Part shown: in pieces, positions 51,732-58,602 of the stretch
Numbering within the stretch: position 1 is the first letter of the stretch
Layout: the number at the start of each line of letters is the position of its first letter
Source of the DNA: JAHELQ01 sp965603365
Lineage (GTDB): Bacteria; Acidobacteriota; Aminicenantia; UBA2199
Direction of reading: 5' to 3'
Assembly (NCBI GenBank): GCA_965603365.1
Contig: CBFDCR010000014.1
Span: 20,757 to 84,756, forward strand
DNA: 64,000 nt
The notes under the pieces: generated by a model
Database searches by the model: none
Seen by the model: only the letters and a program-made list of their open reading frames with translations
What the model was told of the DNA's origin: nothing
Program-made: the position numbers and the translations under genes

Positions 51732-54026
51732 TCAAATTTGGGTCTGGTGGCGGGCCAGTTGGATGGCTTTGTCGAGGAATTCGTCGCGGCCCTCTTTCAC
51801 CCCTTTGATGGTTCTGTTGAGGGGGATGTGGGGGATGATGCCCACGCCGTGGTGCTGAGAGCCGTCGTGTTTGACCACCCGCATACCGGTAAAGGTGACG
51901 CGGTAGCCGCCGGGCAGGCGGATGGCATTCACATTGCCGTTGGTACCGGCAGTGGGCTGGCCGATGATGGTGGCCAGTTTGTAGTGTTCGATAAAGCCCA
52001 TGAAGGATTCGGCATAACTGATGGCCCGGCCATCCACGATAAAAATCACTTTTGCCGTCAGGTGAGGCTCCAGGGGTGCTAACTTCCAGGAGCGGTTGGT
52101 GTATGTGACCTGTTCATAATCGGGATAGACGATCTGGGGAATCCGCATCCAGGAGGTGGAGGTGTCCTTCTCCTTGAGCAAATGGCAGATCAAACGGTGA
52201 TTGCCCATGGGGTAGCCCCTTAAATCGCAGATGATGCTTTTGGCCTTCTCCAGTTGGGGCATCAGTTTTTCGATCTCCGGCCAGGTGATTTGCCCCAGGT
52301 TCAGGTACAGGATGCCTTCCCCTATTTTTTTATACCTGTCCTCCCGAAAACTGATCTGCCGTTGATACTTCCTGCTGCAAACGATCTCCCGCAGAAGGAT
52401 TTGATCTCCCCTGAGGATCTTCAAACTCTTTTTGGAATTTTCTGTCCCCATCAGCAAATTGCCCAGTGTCCGGTACTGCTTCCAGCCGGGGGTGGCGGCG
52501 GAGATGTATTGGCCCTCGTTGGCCAGCGCATCGCCGGCTTTTAGGCCATCGATTTCCAGGATGATATCACCGGGCCTGATGTCAAGTTTCTGATCCAGCA
52601 CCCGGGTCACCACCAGTTGCTCTTCCAGCCACTCCCAGTCGAGGGGCGCATAAAAAAGGCGGGGCGCGCCCTGTAGAGAGACCCGGACATGGCCGTCTTT
52701 CAAGGCGGCGGTGAATTTTTGCAGGGTTTTAAGGAAATCAAATTGATCCTTATCCCGGTAGGCCCATTCAAGGGCCCTGGTTAACTGGGCCGGCCAGTCG
52801 GCCTGGACTGCGTCGAAATAGGGAAAGAAGTGCTGAAAGATATTCCAGCTTATGACAATATCGGCCAGCCGGGTATACAGATCATCACCGGAAAACTCTT
52901 TTGAGACTTCCTGCTCAACCGCGGCACGCAGCCGGGCCAACGCCTCTCCAGGAGAGGGCGGATAGGTATGCTCCCGGCTGCCGTAGAGGGCCAGGGGCAC
53001 GATGCACGATAGGCCGCCGCCCAGTTCCTTGCTCACCGTCTCCCCCACCCGGGGAACCTGTTCAAAAATGGGGTCCCGGTACACCAGGGTTTTGTGTTCG
53101 ATCAACAGACTCTTATTTCCCTTGGCCGCCGTCTGGTCTGTGACCTGAAAAGAGTAGACGGCATCGGCAAACATCCACTCCTTGGGCGACCCGCCGGGGC
53201 CAGCGACTTCAAAATCGGCATTCGGTATTTCCACCGGCTGCCAGGCATCGGCCTCCTTGAGGTAAATTTGAAAATCATCGGCCCAGACCTTGCCCAAACC
53301 GACCAGGAAGCAGCCAAAGAAAATATCTTCGGCATCATCGGCCACCGTACCGATAATTTCATAGTATTGCCAATCGGATGATCGAATGGGGCGGTCATCC
53401 ATGTTGTCAAAAAATCCCAACTGTCGCCCGGGGCGGTCCACCCGCAGCCACAACTGGCTCTGGCCGGCCTTTTTTTGTACCTCCGCTTTGACGGCGGCAC
53501 GCAATTTGATCTCCTTTCCCCGAAAGGGGGCGGAGTCAACTTTGCTGCTGATAGCCCCAAAATCATTGGCGGGAACGATCACGTTTTCCCGGTTAACCCG
53601 GATACTCTTGTAGATACTCCGGGGCCTTCCCAGGGCCACGCCCAGGTGCTGCCAGGCCACCTCTTTCATACCTTCCATCTCCGGCGGGGTGATGCTGGCT
53701 TTAGAAAACGCCACCGACTCTTCGGAATCGTGGATCACCAGCGCAGGGGCAATGGGCATGAACAACCCCTGCAATGCCTGTTTAAGTTCGGCTCTATTTC
53801 GGGCCGACTCGACCGTTTTGATCCCGTAGACGGCAAACTTCTGCCAATCCATCCGGGCCGCCTCATCAGTGGGATGAAAGAAGCGCACATAGCCGTACAA
53901 CCGGGCAAAGGTTTCGATGTTGGCCGCCGCCTCTTCATGGGAAGTTTGCCCCGGTAAATAACCGGCGGTACAAATCCCCATCAGAACCAGGATGAATAAT
54001 ACTACTCCGCTAACATTTCGCCTCAT
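51732..54026 (-). CDS. S41-family (tail-specific/Tricorn-like) protease
   Basis: 764 residues with signal peptide (VVLFILVLMGICTAGYLPG). A long N-terminal part with two beta-rich regions precedes a PDZ-like segment (RPGDIILEIDGLKAGDA, about residue 490) and the S41 catalytic domain: GRAISYAESFMGFIEHY (Ser about 690), TIIGQPTAGTNGNVN. It should act in the periplasm or outside. GGAGA precedes the ATG. A rearranged copy of its 3' end lies at 48716-48909. Confidence 0.88.
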   Translation of the reverse strand: MRRNVSGVVLFILVLMGICTAGYLPGQTSHEEAAANIETFARLYGYVRFFHPTDEAARMDWQKFAVYGIKTVESARNRAELKQALQGLFMPIAPALVIHDSEESVAFSKASITPPEMEGMKEVAWQHLGVALGRPRSIYKSIRVNRENVIVPANDFGAISSKVDSAPFRGKEIKLRAAVKAEVQKKAGQSQLWLRVDRPGRQLGFFDNMDDRPIRSSDWQYYEIIGTVADDAEDIFFGCFLVGLGKVWADDFQIYLKEADAWQPVEIPNADFEVAGPGGSPKEWMFADAVYSFQVTDQTAAKGNKSLLIEHKTLVYRDPIFEQVPRVGETVSKELGGGLSCIVPLALYGSREHTYPPSPGEALARLRAAVEQEVSKEFSGDDLYTRLADIVISWNIFQHFFPYFDAVQADWPAQLTRALEWAYRDKDQFDFLKTLQKFTAALKDGHVRVSLQGAPRLFYAPLDWEWLEEQLVVTRVLDQKLDIRPGDIILEIDGLKAGDALANEGQYISAATPGWKQYRTLGNLLMGTENSKKSLKILRGDQILLREIVCSRKYQRQISFREDRYKKIGEGILYLNLGQITWPEIEKLMPQLEKAKSIICDLRGYPMGNHRLICHLLKEKDTSTSWMRIPQIVYPDYEQVTYTNRSWKLAPLEPHLTAKVIFIVDGRAISYAESFMGFIEHYKLATIIGQPTAGTNGNVNAIRLPGGYRVTFTGMRVVKHDGSQHHGVGIIPHIPLNRTIKGVKEGRDEFLDKAIQLARHQTQI

Positions 54027-54201
54027 CTTCTTCTCCTTATCGTTCCATAGTCTTTAATATTTTAATACGTTTGCCCCCAAAAGAAAAGGATCGGGAATTT
54101 TTACTCCATAACCCAAATAGCAGGCTGTTTTTCTCTGTTTCGCCTTGACTTCAAGGGGAAAATAGGAGAGAATTACAAATTATTATTTAGCGGAGAAAAG
54201 A

Positions 54202-54484
54202 ATGTCAGAAAAGAAAAAGGTAAACTGGAAAAACACGCTGAATTTACCTAAAACCAGTTTCCCCATGAAAGCCCGGTTAAACCAGAGGGAACCGCAACTA
54301 TTAAAAAAGTGGCAGGAGATGAATATCTACCAGGCAATTTTAGAAAAGCGAAAGAACCGCCCCATACATATCCTCCACGACGCCCCCCCTATGTGCCCGG
54401 CCGGGAGTCTTTGGCGATTGGGCCAATGCCTACCCCGAACTCTGTCCCCGGTGTTCCCATGTCGCAGCATCGCAACGGAGATGA
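54202..54484 (+). pseudogene. ileS: Collapsed ileS: N- and C-terminal ends of isoleucyl-tRNA synthetase
   Basis: Promoter region, ribosome site (GCGGAG) and start are intact. The first about 63 codons are the IleRS N-terminus (NTLNLPKTSFPMKARLNQRE, then PIHILHDAPP, just before the HIGH motif). The sequence then jumps to CARPGVFGDWANAYPELCPRC in another frame, the C-terminal zinc finger, ending at 54484. Roughly 850 codons are deleted. As in many bacteria, ileS precedes lspA. A working IleRS must be encoded elsewhere, unless the gap is an assembly error. Confidence 0.85.
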
Positions 54485-54487
54485 ACA

Positions 54488-54976
54488 TTGACGATTCGCT
54501 ATAAAACAAAATATCTGGTTTTGATCGGTTCCATTATTTTCCTGGACCAGGCCACCAAGTTCATCATCACCTCGAATCTGAATCTCTATGACCGCATCGA
54601 GGTCATAAAGGGATTTTTCCAGATCATTTATGTCCGCAACTCCGGCGCCATCTGGGGTATCCTGTCCGATCACCCCAATGCCTGGGTCCAGAAGGTCATC
54701 ACCATTCTATCTGTCGCTGCCCTGGTTATTGTGATCTACTATTTTCTAAAATTGCCCTCCCGCTGCCTGTCGGAACTGATCTCCCTCTCCTTTATCATGG
54801 GCGGAGCCGTGGGCAACATCATCGATCGCCTCTTTCAGGGCTATGTGGTGGACTTTCTCGATTTTTATATCAAGGGCCTTCACTGGCCCACCTTCAACGC
54901 AGCCGACAGCTTCATCAGCATCGGCGTAGTGATTCTAATCTTTTCCATATGGAGGGGAAAATGTACCTCGATATGA
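54488..54976 (+). CDS. lspA: Lipoprotein signal peptidase (signal peptidase II)
   Basis: 162 residues, TTG start with CGGAG ten bases upstream (inside the ileS remnant). Four TM helices; catalytic aspartates in GGAVGNIIDRLFQGYVVDFLD and WPTFNAADSFISIG. It cleaves the signal peptide of diacylglyceryl-modified prolipoproteins. Its partner lgt follows 16 bp downstream, which is an informative pairing. Confidence 0.95.
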   Translation: MTIRYKTKYLVLIGSIIFLDQATKFIITSNLNLYDRIEVIKGFFQIIYVRNSGAIWGILSDHPNAWVQKVITILSVAALVIVIYYFLKLPSRCLSELISLSFIMGGAVGNIIDRLFQGYVVDFLDFYIKGLHWPTFNAADSFISIGVVILIFSIWRGKCTSI

Positions 54977-54992
54977 CAACCTGGAGGACGAC

Positions 54993-55823
54993 ATGTTTCC
55001 GGTACTGATAAAAATAGGCCCCCTCACCATCCATACCTATGGTTTTTTGTTTGCCTTAGGGGTGTTAATGGCCATCCTGTTGATACTGAAGCTGGCCAAA
55101 GGGCAAAACCTGGACAGCAAAATCGTAGCCGATTTCATATTTTTTACTCTTCTCGTCGGCCTCTTCGGGGCCAAGCTCTTTTTATTTTTTGTTGAAATTA
55201 AATATTACCTGGCGTACCCGTCGGAGATTAAATACCTCTTGACCTCCGGCGGTACATTCTACGGCGGCCTGATCTGCGGTGCCCTGTTTGCCGTCTGGCA
55301 CATCCGAAGACACCGGCTCGATTACAAGGTCATCGGTGACATCACCGTGCCGGCCATTGCCCTGGCCCATTTCTTCGGCAGATTGGGATGTTTCAGTGCC
55401 GGCTGCTGCTGGGGCAGACCTGCGCCCGATTCCATTTTGGGGGTCGAATTTACCAACCAGTATGCCCACAACCACACCGGGGTTCCCCTCAACACTTCTC
55501 TCTACCCCACCCAATTGATGGAAGCTGCCCTGAATCTTCTCAACTTCATTGTCTTGATGGTCTGGTACCGCCGGCGAAGATTCAACGGTCAAATTTTCTG
55601 TTTATACATCTTTAACTATTCACTGATCCGCTTTGTCGTCGAATACTTCAGGGGCGATCCGGACCGGCAATATGTTTTCGGCGGTATGGATCAGCCCTTC
55701 AACAGTCTATCGATACCCCAGTTGATCAGCATCGTCGGCGTCAGCCTGGCCATCATCCTCTACCGGATCTTTAAAAAAAAAGGTGAACGAACACAACAGC
55801 AAAAAAATAAGACTAAGGGCTGA
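54993..55823 (+). CDS. lgt: Prolipoprotein diacylglyceryl transferase
   Basis: 276 residues, seven TM segments. GGTFYGGLICGALFAVWHIR and HFFGRLGCFSAGCCWGRP are the Lgt signatures; FVVEYFRGDPDRQ is near the end. It transfers diacylglycerol from phosphatidylglycerol to the lipobox Cys, the step before LspA. TGGAGGA precedes the ATG. It overlaps the pseudouridine synthase gene by 41 nt. Confidence 0.95.
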   Translation: MFPVLIKIGPLTIHTYGFLFALGVLMAILLILKLAKGQNLDSKIVADFIFFTLLVGLFGAKLFLFFVEIKYYLAYPSEIKYLLTSGGTFYGGLICGALFAVWHIRRHRLDYKVIGDITVPAIALAHFFGRLGCFSAGCCWGRPAPDSILGVEFTNQYAHNHTGVPLNTSLYPTQLMEAALNLLNFIVLMVWYRRRRFNGQIFCLYIFNYSLIRFVVEYFRGDPDRQYVFGGMDQPFNSLSIPQLISIVGVSLAIILYRIFKKKGERTQQQKNKTKG

Positions 55824-56742
55824 GAAAGATTGGTCCCGCATCGATCTTTTCTTAAGCGCCCACCTGCACCACCTATCCCGCTCAAAAATCGAAAAGCTCA
55901 TCAAGGCAGGCCGGGTCAAACTAAATGAAAAAACCGCCCCCAAAAAGAGCGAACCTGTTCACCTGCATGACCGGGTCGAGGTGGAAATCGTCGAAGACAA
56001 AAAGGAAAGTCCGGCCCCGCCGACCTCCTCCTTTTGCTTCAATAAACTCTTTGAAGACGGCCACCTGCTGATCATCGATAAACCCGGTGGCATCGCCGTT
56101 CATCCGGGGGCCGGTGAACCCGGGGAGACGATCCTGGATCATTTCAAATTTCTCTATCCTCAAGTCAAGGAGATGAGAGATGCGGAGCGTCCCGGCATTG
56201 TCCACCGGCTGGACAAGGATACCTCAGGCATACTGATCCTGGCCAAAGACGAAAAGACGATGAAGCGGATGCAGAAAAAGTTTAAGGGACGGGAAGTCAA
56301 GAAAACCTACCTGGCCCTGGCCCGGGGCCGGCTGCGCTATCGCAACGGCAGGATCGATGTCCCCCTGGCCCGCTCAAAAAAAAGCCGCTGGAAGTTCACG
56401 GCGGTGACGCGAATCCACCAGGAAGATAGGCCGGACGTCCGCTCAGCGGTCACCGAATTTTCGGTACTCTACGAATTTGACGACTTCTCCCTGGTGCGGC
56501 TCTGTCCCCACACCGGCAGAACCCACCAATTAAGAGTCCACCTGGCCCACTTCGGCAATCCCATCTTAGGCGACCGGGTATACGGCAAAGGCAGCGACTT
56601 TGAGCGCCTGGCCCTCCACGCCTCAGCCATCGCATTCAGCCACCCCATTAGCGCCCACCTCCTGACCGTCTCCTCTCCCCTACCCCGGGTCTTCCGCAGC
56701 CACATGATGCAGACCATCAAACACCACAAACAGGCCAAATAG
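55783..56742 (+). CDS. RluA/RluD-family 23S rRNA pseudouridine synthase
   Basis: 319 residues, GTG start inside lgt. S4 RNA-binding domain at residues about 15-75 (WSRIDLFLSAHLHHLSRSKI), then the catalytic domain with RPGIVHRLDKDTSGILILAK (Asp of HRLDxxTSG) and HTGRTHQLRVHLAHFG. It converts uridines in 23S rRNA. The gene usually follows lspA, as here; RluD is the best guess, RluC is possible. Confidence 0.93.
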   Translation: MNEHNSKKIRLRAEKDWSRIDLFLSAHLHHLSRSKIEKLIKAGRVKLNEKTAPKKSEPVHLHDRVEVEIVEDKKESPAPPTSSFCFNKLFEDGHLLIIDKPGGIAVHPGAGEPGETILDHFKFLYPQVKEMRDAERPGIVHRLDKDTSGILILAKDEKTMKRMQKKFKGREVKKTYLALARGRLRYRNGRIDVPLARSKKSRWKFTAVTRIHQEDRPDVRSAVTEFSVLYEFDDFSLVRLCPHTGRTHQLRVHLAHFGNPILGDRVYGKGSDFERLALHASAIAFSHPISAHLLTVSSPLPRVFRSHMMQTIKHHKQAK

Positions 56743-56747
56743 GCAAC

Positions 56748-56801
56748 AATCGTATTGCATTCCGATCAAAATGGGTTTATAATCGTATTGCATTCCGATC
56801 A
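56748..56801 (+). promoter_or_regulatory. Promoter embedded in two 21-bp direct repeats
   Basis: AATCGTATTGCATTCCGATCA occurs at 56748-56768 and 56781-56801, 33 bp apart. TTGCAT (56755-56760) in the first copy and TATAAT (56778-56783) touching the second form a promoter with a 17-bp spacer. Each repeat includes ATCG-N10-CGAT, so it may bind a regulator. Confidence 0.65.
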
Positions 56802-56812
56802 CAGGAGGCACC

Positions 56813-58048
56813 ATGCTGGATTCGCTGTACGATTTGAGTCAACGTTTTCTAAAAATTTATTATAGGGACTACCGGCGATATTTCCTGAGGGATCACCCCC
56901 TGGAAAGCCGGTTTTCCATTATCCTGGGCCCCAGGGGCGTCGGTAAGACCACCGCCATGGTTCAGTATTTATTGGACGCGACAGACCATGATCGCCTCAA
57001 TCCCCAAATACTCTATGTACAGGCCGATCACTTCATGGTCAAGAGATACTCCCTCTATGAAATCGCCGAAGCCTTTGTCAAGAACGGCGGCAAACTGATC
57101 TGTTTCGACGAAATCCACAAATACCCGGAGTGGTCCCTAGAGTTAAAAAGCATCAACGATACTTTCCCGGAATTAAAAATAGTGGCCTCCGGCAGTTCGG
57201 CCATGGAGATCGCCAAAGGCTCCCACGACCTGAGCCGCCGGGCCATTGTATACAAGATGACGGGCATGTCCTTGCGTGAATATTTAGAACTCTACCTGGG
57301 CCGGCAGTGGGAACCTCACCCACTGGAAGAAATACTGGAGAATCACCCCCAGATTGCCGAGGGGATTATCCAGAAAATAGAGGCAGCCAAAAAAAAGATC
57401 CTGCCCCTATTCAATCAATATTTGCAGCACGGTTATTATCCGTACTTTAAGGAGTTTGACAACATCGATCTGTTCAACATCACCCTGGAGCAAAATATTC
57501 ACACCGCCATAGAGAACGATTTACAGGCCATCTTTCCCAATCTAAACGGCGTCAGCATTAAAAAGCTGCAGAAGCTGGTTTCGTTTATCTCCGAATCGGT
57601 GCCCTTTACCCCGGACTTAAAAAAGTTGAAACGGCTGCTGGATATCGGTGACGAGCGCACCCTCAAACAATACCTCAAATTCCTGGAAGATGCAGGTATC
57701 ATTTTGACGGTGTCGAAAAAGGGTAGAAGTCTGAGTCTGCTGGAAAAACCGGAGAAGATCTACCTCCACAATACCAACCTGGCATATGCCATCGGCAGCC
57801 CGGACCGCATCCAGAAAGGGAATATCCGGGAGAATTTTTTCGCCAACATCCTGTCCGCCGCCCACCGCCTCACCACCGCCGACCAGGGTGATTTCCGGGT
57901 CGATGACACCTACACCTTTGAAGTGGGCGGCCCCAAAAAGACTTTCAACCAGATCAAGGATGTAAAAAACAGCTACCTGGCCATAGACGACCTCGAAACC
58001 GGCTACCGCCACCGCATCCCCCTCTGGCTCTTCGGCTTCCTCTACTAA
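56813..58048 (+). CDS. AAA_14/DUF4143-type ATPase
   Basis: 411 residues. Walker A ILGPRGVGKTTAMVQYL (about residues 36-52), Walker B KLICFDEIHKYPEW (about 92-105), sensor IVASGSSAMEI. A long central insertion (about 160-260) and a winged helix (DIGDERTLKQYLKFLEDAGI) lead to a short DUF4143-like C-terminus (YTFEVGGPKKTFNQIKD). Role unknown; such ATPases accompany TA and mobile genes. Its 3' 744 bp plus the following repeat array are duplicated at 62230-63112. AGGAGG lies seven bases before the ATG. Confidence 0.87.
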   Translation: MLDSLYDLSQRFLKIYYRDYRRYFLRDHPLESRFSIILGPRGVGKTTAMVQYLLDATDHDRLNPQILYVQADHFMVKRYSLYEIAEAFVKNGGKLICFDEIHKYPEWSLELKSINDTFPELKIVASGSSAMEIAKGSHDLSRRAIVYKMTGMSLREYLELYLGRQWEPHPLEEILENHPQIAEGIIQKIEAAKKKILPLFNQYLQHGYYPYFKEFDNIDLFNITLEQNIHTAIENDLQAIFPNLNGVSIKKLQKLVSFISESVPFTPDLKKLKRLLDIGDERTLKQYLKFLEDAGIILTVSKKGRSLSLLEKPEKIYLHNTNLAYAIGSPDRIQKGNIRENFFANILSAAHRLTTADQGDFRVDDTYTFEVGGPKKTFNQIKDVKNSYLAIDDLETGYRHRIPLWLFGFLY

Positions 58049-58312
58049 AAAATCCCCCCAAAGGCCACTTTTCGCCGGTACAATACGACAGAATGCCGTT
58101 ACAATGCGATATATTTCCGCTCCCCACGACATTTTTGCGGTACAACACGATAGAATGTCGTTACAACACGACAGGATGACGTTACAACACGATAGGTTGC
58201 CGTTACAATGCGATATATTTCCGGTCCCCACGATATATTTCCGGTCCCCACGGCATTTCACCGGAACAACACCCCATTTCGGCGTTACCACACGCCATAT
58301 TGAAGGTCCCAT
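57305..58312 (+). repeat. Long direct repeat, left copy
   Basis: 57305-58148 corresponds base for base to 62230-63073 (constant offset 4,925) as far as I compared, and 58273-58312 resumes at 63074-63112. The 124 bp in between are missing in the right copy. Confidence 0.9.
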
Positions 58313-58320
58313 GGAAACGA
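58076..58320. repeat. Degenerate tandem array, 20-21-nt period (array 3)
   Basis: About twelve units, consensus near GTTACAACACGATAGATTTCC (one base over a strict minimum in places), starting 28 bp after the ATPase stop. Read in the plus frame it gives heptads LQHDRMS, LQHDRMT, LQHDRLP, LQCDIFP; no stop occurs in that frame or in one minus frame. Units abut directly without spacers. Confidence 0.82.
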
Positions 58321-58401
58321 AAGGGGACATACAAAAAGTTGACAACCCTCCCCTACTACAAACAACCGTCGCAAAAAAAATAAATATTTTTATCAATGTA
58401 C

Positions 58402-58422
58402 GGGCGTTTTATTAAAACGCCC
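58402..58422. repeat. 9-bp stem palindrome
   Basis: GGGCGTTTT-ATT-AAAACGCCC between array 3 and the NACHT-FGE gene; possible bidirectional terminator. Nearby, GTCCGACACCGATGG occurs at 58447 and 58516. Otherwise 58423-58602 shows only the 3' flank of the NACHT gene. Confidence 0.5.
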
Positions 58423-58602
58423 CTACCGGAATATGCCCACAGGCAGTCCGACACCGATGGCTGCCGCTGTAAATGCAGATTCTCCCCTGCCCTACAGGGA
58501 TATTCCCCCAGCCGGTCCGACACCGATGGATGTTGACGTCAACGCAACTGCGGCGGGTCCAGAGTTTCAGATGGACAGAGTATCAGAGTACCAACGGAGA
58601 CC

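Noticed and set aside
58076..58320. CRISPR array
   Set aside because: Units of 20-21 nt abut directly and are degenerate; there are no unique spacers and no cas genes.
57617..58396. 259-codon minus-strand open frame across the ATPase 3' end and array 3
   Set aside because: It is antisense to a well-supported gene and stays open only because the 21-nt array lacks stops; no ribosome site or family match.
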